Of a DNA stretch of 16,917 nt, positions 1 to 8,992 are shown piece by piece. The DNA comes from Pinguiococcus pyrenoidosus (Eukaryota; Sar; Pinguiophyceae; Pinguiochrysidales; Pinguiochrysidaceae). The position numbers and the translations under genes are program-made. Within the stretch, counting starts at the first letter, position 1; every line of letters starts with the position of its first letter. The DNA lies in contig JAAMXY010000273.1 in the NCBI GenBank assembly GCA_019677205.1, positions 2,760 through 19,676 of the forward strand. Direction: 5' to 3'. Under the pieces are notes generated by a model. That model made no database searches. It saw only the letters and a program-made list of their open reading frames with translations, and was not told the origin of the DNA.

Positions 1-195
1 CCCCCCCCCCCCCGAAAAAAAAGACCCAGTTTGGTATCGTACTTGCTTGTGAAGGAGCTCCAGGAGCTCCTTGTACATGACATCGAAGCCCTGTTCTTGC
101 GTTTTGTGACGCTTGCGCAGATGAGGCGTGCCCGGAGCCTATCTACTGCTTCACAGATAGCTGAAGACGTGGAGCGCTCCGATCCTAGAGCCTGA
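1..195 (+). CDS. Possible 3' end of a truncated gene (unrecognised)
   Basis: A reading frame is open from the first base to a TGA at 193-195, with no start codon inside a convincing context. From about position 31 it reads as a Leu/Glu-rich, probably helical segment (for example VKELQELLVHDIEALFLRF), and it ends in DPRA. The first 13 bases are poly-C followed by an A-run, so the left edge may be a contig end or a low-complexity junction. I do not recognise a family. It could be the last exon of a gene lying to the left, or chance. Confidence 0.25.
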   Translation, partial: PPPPRKKRPSLVSYLLVKELQELLVHDIEALFLRFVTLAQMRRARSLSTASQIAEDVERSDPRA

Positions 196-860
196 TCTCG
201 GAAGCGATCGGCGGTCGAAGTTCAGAAATCACTAGATTCTTCTGCCAGTATTTGTAAGAGTTGTGAGCGGTGGCGTGCAGGAGTGTTTGGAGACGCTCTT
301 CCGCCGCTCAGTAGAAAAAGAGACGCACGGAAACAGTAGGAAACAGTCCCGCGAGAGCATAGACTTGTGTGCTCGGACAGTGTGGTGCGTGATGCGTGCT
401 GCGTGCATTTAGACGACCACGTGACGCCGTTGGCAAGATCAGACGAAGATTCGACTCACGTGAGAAGGACTCCATTGCTTGGAACTCTCGAGTCGATTCA
501 TACGTAAATCCACATGTCGTCACCCACACGTCCTACGCAAGCACGCCGTCGTCTGTCACTGGTGGTCTACACGCGCACACAACAGACATTTAAGAAAGAT
601 CAGGCCCTTCCCACCCCCTCCCATCGCAGCGCCACGCGGCTGGCAAGGCGTCGCCCTCCAGCGCACTGGTCCTCTGCTCAAACGAGACATTCGCTGTGTT
701 TCTTGGCTGGCGGTCGTTTGCTGCTGTTCCGCGTCGTCTTCCTTTTTCTGCTGCGTCCGCTCGTCAGTCATGGTCCCTTCCGGATTTCCGTCTTGTTGAT
801 CCTTTTGTCGCCTCGCTAGCACGTCTCTCGCCACTGGTCTTCCTCTACGAGACCAGTCAG
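196..860. other. Intergenic / 3' flank, no recognisable gene
   Basis: Only short unrelated reading frames occur on both strands here, none with a recognisable motif. A long minus-strand frame that starts inside the elongase and runs into this stretch is an antisense shadow of that gene. The part next to 860 should contain the 3' UTR of the minus-strand elongase. Confidence 0.5.
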
Positions 861-1868
861 CTAGAGCTTCTTCTGCTTGAAGTCCTCCTTCTTGAAGACG
901 AAGCGTCGCACGGCGAAGTGGACGAAGAGGTAGGCGTAGCTGGCGTACATGAGTCCGCCCCAGAACATGCAGCTGTCCGTGACGGCGCAGTCCCGGGACT
1001 GCTTGTAGACGTAGGAGGAGACGCAGATGCCGATGCCGACGAACATCTGCGAGATCTGGGCCAACGTGATGGCGTGCACGGGGAACCACTTGGGCACCTG
1101 CTTGGTGGCGGCGAGGAAGTAGTAGCCATACATCACGGCATGCACGGTATAGTTCATCGCCACGAAGTACAGGCCCGTGGAGGCCTTGGTGCCGTAGGCC
1201 AGCCAGCAGTACAGCAGCACGGTGATGTGGTGGTACCAGTGCAGGAAGATCAGGCGCTTCTTGCGGAACACGATGAAGAACGTGTCCACCAGCTCGGGGA
1301 TCTTGGAGTAGATGAACAGCGCGGTCCACAGGCCCTGGCTGCCCAGGCCGTACATGCCGGCCGGCGCGTTGCAGATGGTGTCTGCGAAGTCGTAGCTGTA
1401 CAGGTTGTACATCAGCGCCGGCACCGTCCGCATCATGCCCATGAAGCTGAACAGGCTGAGGAGCAGGTTCCACGCCGCCAGAGAGCCCCGCAAGTTCCAC
1501 GCCTCCTTGTCCTTCATGTACTTGGGCCCGAAGTAGATCATGGCCACGTACAACGACAGCGCAATCACGGGCACTTCCCAGTGCTCCGCGGTGAACTCCG
1601 TGATGAAACGCGAGTCGAAGTAGCGCTCGAACTCAAAGTACGTGCCCTAAGGTGTGCGCAGCGCCGAGTGAGCCCGGCTCGCCGCGCCGTCCGTCGCGAC
1701 TTCAAGTCCAGCGCACTTCGGCGCTGCGGCCTCCGCGCTCCGCGCACTACGCACCTTCAGCAGCGGAATGGCGTCGGACAGCTCCACATAGGACATCCAC
1801 TCCGACTTGTGCACGGCGCGTTGCACTTGGTCCAGCGGCACGAACACCGCGTCCAAGATGTCCGTCAT
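861..1868 (-). CDS. ELO-family very-long-chain fatty acid elongase (ELOVL3/6-like)
   Basis: This is the condensing enzyme of microsomal fatty-acid elongation (3-ketoacyl-CoA synthase of the ELO type), which adds two carbons from malonyl-CoA to acyl-CoA at the ER membrane. Two exons on the minus strand, 1868-1755 and 1646-861, are joined in phase 0 over a 108-bp GT-AG intron (1754-1647) to give 299 residues, a normal family length. Visible family motifs are KIPELVDT (about 153-160), the histidine box HWYHH (174-178), MNYTVHAVMY (about 202-211) and a later TLAQISQM. The segment around the histidine box (RLIFLHWYHHITVL) resembles ELOVL3/6, which act on saturated and monounsaturated acyl-CoA, more than PUFA elongases. 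Several hydrophobic membrane segments are evident. The C-terminus KQKKL fits a K-x-K-x-x ER-retrieval signal. The ATG at 1868 opens the first exon; the second exon alone has no ATG start before conserved sequence. Substrate choice is inference. Confidence 0.94.
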
Positions 1869-2553
1869 GTTGGCGGATGGGCTGCGTGAGCGAGGGAGGC
1901 GGAGGGGACTCGGAGGCGGCGCCGCGCGGGGCTTTGGGACCTGCGGCTTGAGAGCGGACGAGAGACACTAATGCGCAACGACAGCGCTCCACCACTTTCG
2001 TCGGTCTTCTGGAGGATGGCGCGCGCTGATTGGCCCGCGGCAGGCCACTTCCCGTGAAGTTGGCGGGAAGAAGACCGATTCCGCCTCGCGGGCCAATCGG
2101 GGGCGGACGATGCCGACAAGGGATTCGAATCATACCACCAGAATGGAGGTGCCTCTCCCTCGGCCATATATGGCGAAAGGTCGGAGCGCGGCGCACTCCG
2201 TGGCTCGCAAGGGATTGGCGAATCTCGTCTCCCAAATTTTTACTGCGGGTGCCTCGCCCTGTGGAGGCCAAAGTGGCGTGCAAGAGCAGCTGACGTCCGC
2301 CAATCAGGGTGGCCCATGGCCTCTTCCCCAAAAGTCTTGGGGTGGCTGACATCTCCAGAAGACTCCAACCTCCTGTAATGAAGGCGCGTAAAGGAATCCT
2401 CAGTTCGCTGCACTGGCCACAATCCTTTGACCCAGCACACTCCGGTGCGGTACCGTGGCGGTACTGTGGTGACAGGTCGGTATCCGCCAGCCACGTACTC
2501 GGGTACCGTACGTTGTGGGAGGGGGCTGTCCGACCAAGTCCGCCCGCCGAGTC
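1869..2553. promoter_or_regulatory. Divergent intergenic region between elongase and DUF616 gene
   Basis: This 685-bp region separates two divergently transcribed starts (1868 on minus, 2554 on plus). It carries CCAAT boxes in both orientations near 2029 (ATTGG), 2093 (CCAAT), 2214 (ATTGG) and 2300 (CCAAT), a perfect 12-bp inverted repeat (GATTGGCCCGCG at 2028-2039 against 2087-2098), and the palindrome GCCATATATGGC at 2163-2174. The long minus-strand reading frame across it shows no family motifs. Its role as a shared promoter is inferred from gene orientation and motif density. Confidence 0.55.
2163..2174. promoter_or_regulatory. CArG-type palindrome CCATATATGG
   Basis: GCCATATATGGC is a perfect 12-bp palindrome whose core matches the CC(A/T)6GG consensus bound by SRF/MADS-box factors in other eukaryotes. 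It also contains a TATATA-like core. It lies between two divergent starts in GC-rich surroundings. Whether it is a MADS site, a TATA element for either gene, or chance cannot be told from sequence. Confidence 0.35.
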
Positions 2554-4465
2554 ATGAGAGCGCCGCTCTGGGCAGCGCTGCTCGCTGCGTGCTCCGGCGT
2601 GTCCTGGAGCGCCCAACGAGAGGCGCAATGTCCAGTGGTGCACCACGCGAGCGACGACCCGCGTTGGGGCTGCGGCCTGTCCACGCTGCAGGGCCGCCTC
2701 TCTCACGACTTGCGAGAGCGCGGGGATTGGCGGGCCTTCACGCACGACGAAGTGGTGGGCGGCTCGCGATGTGGCTTCTGTGACTCCACCGCCAACGGCC
2801 TGCTGTCGCGGCTCGTCGCGTCCTTGGAGGCGAAGAAAGACGAGTGCGAGAACTTGGTGGTCGTGAGCACGGCCTTTGGAGATGGATACATGGAGGAGTT
2901 CTCCCGGCACCATCCGCAGGCGGATCTGCTCCACGAGAAGTACGGCCAATGCTTCTTCCGCTTTCTGCATATCGAGGCGGCGGAGCAGCTGCAGCAGACA
3001 CACCAGCTGCGGCTCTTCGGAGAGTACGCGGAGCACTTGAACGTAGGTTGCCGAGTGTTGGCTGCAACGGAATGCATTGGAGTTCTTCGAGGCGCTGGCT
3101 GCCAAGGGACGCGTAGTTTGCTTCTCTGAGGCGCTGGCTGCAAAGGAACGCGTAGGAACTTCCAAGGCGCTGACACCTTCTTCCCGTTCCTTTCCTTGAC
3201 TTTGGCCATTCTGTGCAGGGAGGGAGAGACACCCGGGACAAGCTGCAGAAGCAGGGGACGAACGATTCTGCTCCCGATTTCATTGACAATCTGCATCTCC
3301 TGGTGCCCGTCAACGTGAGCGCGTTGCCGTTCGGCAGGAGCCGCCGGAACGGCAAGATCTTCAAAATCTTGGCGCAACGTATCTTCCCGTGGGCGAGGCG
3401 GATCCTTTGGGTGGACGCAAAGCTTCAGTGGAGCCACACGCTTCTCCCGGGAGACTTTTATGAGGTGATGGCCATCGTTCCTTGTGCTATTGCTGCTGTT
3501 GCTGCTGTTTCTGTTGCTGCTGTTGCTGCTGTTGCTGCTGCATGCGCTTCGAAGCTTAAAGGGCTTTGAGGGCTTAACGGGCTTTGAGGGCTTCGGGAGG
3601 CCTGCAGGGCTTTTTGGCCTGATGAAGAACTGTCGCATTCCCCCTGACATTCTGTTTCACGGCTGCGCTCGAGCAGAGAACAATTGACGAGACGGGTGCT
3701 TGTGCGGCGTTCATGGGGTTGCCGACGGGGGACGGCGAGAATATCCATCAACAGGCGCTTAAGATTTCTCGCAAGTCGCGCACGCGGCCCAGCCTGACGG
3801 ATTCGCTGTCCACGACGATGTTCCAGGCACACCTCTACGAGAAGGAAGAGGGGAGGGTAAAGTTCTGCGGCCTTCGTTTTCGTGTCTGCCCCTTGCAGGA
3901 CAGAGCCTCGCTTGCTCACCGCGTCCTGCTCGCAGGAGGCTGGCGCCAACATCATGGTGGACGGAGCTCTGATCGCGATGGATTTCCGCTCCGAGCGATG
4001 CAGGCTCTTCAACGCCGTTCTGTTTTGCAGCTGGTTCAACGAAGTCCAATGCTTCTCGGACCGGGACCAGGTCAGCTTCCCATACGTGCTCATGCGCACA
4101 CTCGGTAAGCCTCCTGCAGCTTGAGCCTGCTCCGTCCATCTCAAGGAAGCCAGCTGAGCCCATCGCCATGCTCACCAAGGCATCGCCGCGAACGAGACGG
4201 TTCCGCTGAAAGCGCAGGAGTAAGTACAGCCCGAGTCCACAGGGCAGTGCTCTCGAAGGCAGTCGTCAATCCTCCCTCACCCTCTCGGTCTGGATGTAGG
4301 AGCCCCGTGGTGAGAGATCGGCATGGAGATCCACTGCTCTGCATCATCCCCGTGTACCAGCGTCCGGCGGAGCGGGGCAGCTTGTGGAAGGGCATGACGC
4401 ACTGGTACTTTAGCCAGTACGTCGCGCTCAGCCTGAACTACCGCGCTAGATTCACCTTCGACTGA
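2554..4465 (+). CDS. DUF616 / TOD1-MUCI70-like protein, secretory pathway
   Basis: Six exons (2554-3042, 3219-3464, 3677-3856, 3936-4104, 4180-4219, 4300-4465) join with matching phases across GT-AG introns to give 429 residues. The start ATG opens a signal peptide or anchor (MRAPLWAALLAACSGVSWSA), so the product should enter the ER/Golgi. The body carries the DUF616 signatures: RRNGKIFKIL followed by WVDAKLQ (about 205-233, with W227 and D229), and WFNEV followed by RDQVSFPYV (about 338-357, R348-D349-Q350). The region before them is Cys-rich. Plant relatives are MUCI70, a Golgi glycosyltransferase-like protein, and TOD1, reported as a Golgi ceramidase, so the reaction is not settled. The least certain joins are the small 40-nt fifth exon and the 4179/4180 acceptor; the alternatives tested in this interval hit stop codons or lengthen the peptide without a better acceptor. 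The first two introns contain repeats. Confidence 0.86.
3089..3155 (+). repeat. Two 28-bp imperfect direct repeats inside intron 1
   Basis: GAGGCGCTGGCTGC followed by a purine-rich stretch and ACGCGTAG occurs at 3089-3116 and again at 3128-3155, with two mismatches and a 39-bp period. Partial related units flank it on both sides (GTTGGCTGCAACGGA before, CCAAGGCGCTG after). It sits in the first intron of the DUF616 gene. Confidence 0.7.
3485..3545 (+). repeat. Imperfect GCTGTT/GCT microsatellite inside intron 2
   Basis: About 60 bp of GCT and GTT triplets follow the 3464/3465 donor. The frame stays open through it, which would add an Ala/Val-rich stretch, but the exons on both sides match the DUF616 family only if it is spliced out. 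A further imperfect GGGCTTTGAGGGCTT repeat follows at about 3558-3595. Confidence 0.75.
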
Positions 4466-5234
4466 GTCCGGCAGCGCGTGTCGCAGGCGGCCGACGCCAT
4501 GCATCGGCATTCATAGACAGAAAGACAGAACCCAACCTAGAGATCCCTCCGCGGTGCAGTACTCGTGAGGCGACCGGCGCTCTCCTCTCCGCTCGTCGCC
4601 GGCTGCCGTTTTCGCTCTGTCACACGATGCTTTGCTCCATTCGCTCCATTCGCTCCATTCGCTCCATTCTCCGGAGATTCGCGGGCGAGGCGCAGAGCCT
4701 TGTCTTTAGCGGTGCGTGAACTTGAATGAGAAGTTGCGCGGGAGTTGTGCTGAGATAGGCTGCTTGTTGGGCTATATTTCGGAATGGATAAGGTGGATCG
4801 TACAAACGATCTGTCGACGATCCCGGATTAACCAACCATCGCTTCGGCCTGCTGCTCTTCCGCGAATGAGCACCCATTTCGAGGCACTCGCAGTACCGTT
4901 CATGAAGAACACATCAATAGCCGTGAAAATTATTCCTTTTCCAGGATTCGAGCGTCACCAGGATTTACAGTTTATTTTTCAAAATACGCAAATCATTTAC
5001 CAAACGCTCAACCATATCCTCTCCGATACACGCTCCGTTTCGCCCGCGACCGTTGGCGTTCCTTCCCGCCCAGCTGCGGCGAAAAAAGTATCCGAGTCTC
5101 GGCTCCAAAAGGGCGGCTAGTACGCACCTATCTTTGGCTGAGCGCCTCGCGACTGGTGAGCTCCCGGGACGGTGTCTGCGTGAGGGTCTCTTTCTCAGCG
5201 ACGTGCGCGCGCGCGGCACGGCCTCGGCGAGAGG
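4466..5234. other. Intergenic region upstream of the FYVE gene
   Basis: 769 bp without a recognisable gene. It holds the 9-mer tandem repeat at 4634-4669 and an AT-rich patch at about 4920-5000 in otherwise GC-rich DNA. It should include the 3' UTR of the DUF616 gene and the promoter of the FYVE gene. No clear TATA or initiator element could be assigned. Confidence 0.5.
4634..4669 (+). repeat. Four perfect tandem copies of GCTCCATTC
   Basis: Four consecutive 9-bp units occur with no mismatch, followed by a short palindrome TCTCCGGAGA. On the minus strand the unit reads as Met-Glu-Arg repeats in one frame, but that frame lacks support as a gene. Confidence 0.9.
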
Positions 5235-8200
5235 ATGTTTCACATCTCGCGCGGCGCTTCCCCTGAGAAAGAGAACTCCGGGCATCTGCGGGACAAGGAT
5301 GGCTTCCGAGACGTCCATCTCACGCCCATCAAGCACAAGGTGGACAAGATGGGCCCGTCGCTGGCGCCCGACGCGCAGAGCCTGCCCAGCTCGGTGGGCT
5401 CAGGCTCGCAGCGCACCACGCTGTCGCACCACACGCAGAGCACCATGAACACCGGCGCGTCTTGGAATGTGTCACTCGCCTCTGGCGGAGGCCGCAACCT
5501 GGTGGTGGCCAGAACCACCGTCTACAACCACGAGCGCGTGCCCGGCCAGGTGAGACAAGCGTTCCGGCAGAAGCGCGCGAGCTTGAGACGCCGCACTTGA
5601 AACGCAGCTTCACGTAACAAGCATGTCCCCCGCTCCAGACCTACACCACTCCGTGGGTGCTTGACGAGGAGGCCACCAACTGCTTCGTGTGCGACAAGCC
5701 CTTTGGCTGGTGGATCGGGCAGAGGAAGCATCACTGCAGAGCCTGCGGAAACGTGGTGTGCAACGACTGCAGCCGCGCGCGGCTGGACGTCGTCGGCCTC
5801 CACGGAAGGCAGCGCGTCTGCGATGAGTGCGTCCGCGTGAGCACGGGCAAGATCGAGGACCGCGCCCAGCTCTGCCGGCGCGTAGAGCGGCACCCCAGCT
5901 GCAACAGCCTTGCCTGCATCGGCGAGGACGACGAAGTCCGAGAAGGGCCCGCGCAGCCACTGGTGCCGCTGTCTCTGGAGGAGGCCCGCCTCCCCGCCGT
6001 CCTGCGCGTGGGTCACCTGCGCTGCGACGTGTCCCCCGAGGATGCGAAGACCGTCGTTGACAACGGATGCTCCTTCCTACGGAGCGTCGCCCATCTGTGT
6101 ATCTATGTGAAGGCGCTGCGCGTCGCGGGCGGTGACCCCAGCCTGGAGCTTCCGTCGCAGCTGCGGAGCTTGAGCGACGCGATCGAAATCGTCAGGCCGG
6201 CAATGCGGTGGAGGGATCTGCCAAGCCTCATTCGCCTGGACCACCCCATGACGTTCGCGGTCGTGCAGGAGTTTGTCGACGAGCGGCTTGAAGCGCTTGC
6301 GGATCCCCTCCTCCTCGCGGATGCGCAAACGCTGGACGAGATCGTCGACGCCTTTCCGCAGGTCGTCCACGAGCTTTGCAGGATCCTGGTGAAGGGCACC
6401 CTCCAGGAGGAGGCCTCGGGAGTCATGTCCACGGTCTCGCGGTTGTCCATGGCTTCCCCAGAACGGCTGGCGGTGCCCCTCTTCTGGAGCGTGGAGCTCC
6501 AGAACTTCTCGCTGACCGATCTGGAGAAGGGCACCGCGCAGGGCAAGGCGGTGGCGAGGGTCAAGAAGGTTCTTCTGGACGAAGCCGGCGAGTCACTTTC
6601 GTTGATGCTGCGGGAGCAGCTGAGGATCTGGGGTGAGAACTCCACCCTCGCCGGGGTGGGCGGCACGCAGCTGGAGGTGGTGCGGAGCTTGATTCGGAGC
6701 CCCGAGTTCTTCGAGACGGAAATCGCCGAAGATGGAGAAGAGATTTCCGGCGAGGCCAAGTCTGTGGTGACCCCCTTTGGCGTGTGCGCCTCGGGACTGC
6801 TGCCAAGCAGGGCCAAGATCCTCAACGTCGTGGGGGACGTCGAGCGCCCCGACTCCGAGAGCCAGCAGCACGTGGTGTACTCCAGCAACGCCATCCGATG
6901 GGGGGTCGGCCTGCCGCCGCTGGTGGTGGAGTTTGAGCAGAAAAATGATGAAGAGGCATCCGACGACCTTGGGTCCATCGGGTACCAGCTGCTGATTCGG
7001 AGGTCGGGGCCGCTGCTCCCCGACATGCTCTTAGGCGCGGTCGAGTCCACGTTGGGGTCGTTGTGGATGAACGCGCTCCCCACTTTAGATTTAAGAGGCA
7101 CAAGAGCCAAGGTCATGGCCACTTGGCCTGGAGGGGGCGTCTTAGAGGTCGTCCCCGAGTGCGTCACGGTCGGCCGCCTGGGAGACTTGGCGTCGCAGAT
7201 CAACGCGAAACGCGGGACGGGGGTGATGCACTACCTCCGTGCGCATTCGGTGGGAATCCGCAAGTCCGCGGAAGAGGATCAGCAGCCCGCCCCCGAGAAG
7301 GCGGGAGCCGGATTCTTCGGGTTTGGCGGGGCGGTCCAAGATCAGGTGAAGGAGGCGCCAGATGAGTCGGTCGAGGGGACTGCCGAGCATGCCTTCGACA
7401 CGTTCGCGAGGTCTGCCGCGGGCCTCACGGTGCTGTTGCATCTCCTCGGGGTCTCGGACCTCAAGCCGCAGAACTTGTTGGTGACGCGACGGGGCTCCGT
7501 CTTCACCATGTCGCTGGGCAACCTGTTCAGTGAAGTGGAGGACCGACGGACTGGCGGGGCGTGTGCACCAGGATCTCGCGGCCCGTCGCCGGACGGCAAG
7601 TCCGAAGCAACTGCCGGAGAGCAGCAAGACGTTGCCACGTCCCCTTATCGAATGCTTGGGACGCTCTGCAAGGAGCTCAACCTGGGCGTGAAGCACACGG
7701 ATATCTTCGGCAGATACGTAGACTATGCCGTCGATGCGTTTCGTGTTGCGAGAGATCGCATACCGGAAATCATCAATACCGTCCTGACGCACCCGTGGTC
7801 GCATGGGAGGAATCACGAGAAGCTCGCCGCGTTCCTTCACGCTCGTGTGTTCGTAGATCCGAATCTCGGGTCGCGCGCGCTCGATGCCCAGGCGAGCTTC
7901 CTCGCCTGCCGCCTGTTTCGGAGCATCCTCGTGAAGAGCACGTTGCCGAAGGCGCGCTCAAAAGCCGTTGTGCCCAATCCAGGTAGTTCCGTCCTGGCGA
8001 GCGGGCCCTCGGCTTCGTTCGTCCGAGACGAAGGAACGAACAGACCTGCAGCGTTGGAGGCGTCCACGCTCCGCGACAAGACGAACGGCCCGGTGGACGC
8101 TTCTGGACGTCCCGCACAGACTTGCAGCGATGCTCCATCTGGAAGGGAGGGACCTGCGGCGTGCGCGGACGCGCGGAAGCGACGTGGGAGCATCGCGGGC

Positions 8201-8599
8201 GTTGAGAGTGGCGCGAGCGGACGGCCGAGCTTCGGCTTGGATTCGCTTCCCGGCGGACCGGAGGCCGTGCACAAGGCCAGCGTTGCCGTCCATACGAAGA
8301 AGAAGCGCGCGGCTGGGAGCGATCGATGCTGCGAGAACTGCGGGGGGATGTACTTCTCCCTGAGCGGGCGAACGTCGCTCTGCACCCTGTGCCGACCGAA
8401 GCAGGCGACGCGCGTGAAGGACCCGCCCACGAGGATGGGCAAGGCCGGAAAGCACAAGGTTTGCCAAGGATGTCGTGGGGTCTACTGGAGCGGAACGGGC
8501 CAGTCGCGCGTGTGCGCGCGATGCCGGAGGAAGCCTTGTCTCGGCGCCTCCGTGTACCAACCTCCGGGGTACAGCGACTCGGAGGGAGAGGAAGAGTAG
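5235..8599 (+). CDS. FYVE finger fused to degenerate PI3-kinase-like module
   Basis: Two exons, 5235-5549 and 5639-8599, join in phase 0 over an 89-bp intron to give 1091 residues. Residues 1-105 are Ser/Thr-rich and probably disordered. Residues 111-170 form a canonical FYVE domain, with WVLD, RKHHCR, RVC and eight Cys ligands (120, 123, 138, 141, 146, 149, 166, 169), so PI3P binding on endosomes is expected. Residues about 280-400 resemble the PI3K helical domain, ending in VPLFWSVE near 386. Residues about 480-870 follow the PI3K catalytic domain: YQLLIRRSGPLLPD (554-567) aligns without gaps to the ATP-lysine/GDDLRQD segment, then LEVVPE, then LLGVSDLKPQNLLV (D712, N717), then SLG (730-732) where DFG is expected. 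The ATP lysine is Arg559 and the DFG Asp is Ser, so it is probably a pseudokinase. Two CxxC...CxxC units lie at 1003-1023 and 1047-1067, and the tail is acidic. No paralogue is visible in the window. Confidence 0.88.
8323..8526 (+). repeat. Protein-level duplication: two CxxC-x13-CxxC units
   Basis: Inside the FYVE/PI3K-like gene, residues 1003-1023 (CENCGGMYFS...LCTLC) and 1047-1067 (CQGCRGVYWS...VCARC) share the pattern C-x2-C-x-G-x-Y-x-S-x2-G-x4-x-C-x2-C with identical spacing. Each has four Cys and could bind one zinc. The match suggests internal duplication of one small zinc-binding unit; the DNA sequences have diverged. Confidence 0.75.
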
Positions 8600-8992
8600 A
8601 GCAGCCTCGCCGATGAAGTAGGGAGGGCAGCACAAGTTGATCACTAATTTTTGAGAGTCAGGAGCCGGCCACAGTAGAATCTGGGTCCGAATGTCTGATA
8701 GTTTGGTTGCAGGCTGGAGAGTAGCGAGGGCTTGGATCCGGTGGACGAGCAAGATGCTTCCGCAATTCTTCAGGGTGACGAGGAGAACACTGGAGAGGAT
8801 GTCCATTTTGAAGAGTACATGCTGCGAAAAGTCGCACCTCAAGGAGATTCATTGGAAAATTACAAAGACGATCGTAGGATAGACAGGAAAACTTCTGTTC
8901 AGGGAGTCGTGCACGCCAATCTACATGCCCGCGGGCCGCCTCCGCGGAGACCGGGTCCAAAATTGTCCTCCACAAGGGCACCGAGGCCGCGC
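8600..8992. other. Convergent 3' region between FYVE gene and GUN4
   Basis: 393 bp between two stop codons of convergent genes. It is lower in GC than its neighbours and has no recognisable coding sequence or hairpin. It should contain both 3' UTRs. Confidence 0.5.

Noticed and set aside
556-1500. 314-residue minus-strand reading frame overlapping the elongase
   Set aside because: It is in another frame of the same strand as the ELO gene, has no family motifs and is compositionally biased (Arg, Gly, His); a GC-rich shadow.
1747-3165. 472-residue minus-strand reading frame
   Set aside because: It runs across the divergent promoter and antisense to the DUF616 exons, with no recognisable domain.
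4634-4669. CRISPR-like array
   Set aside because: Units are 9 bp with no spacers, in a eukaryotic intergenic region; a simple minisatellite.
6103-7203. 366-residue minus-strand frame within the FYVE/PI3K-like gene
   Set aside because: Antisense shadow of a strongly supported coding exon; Ser/Thr/Pro/Arg-rich without motifs.
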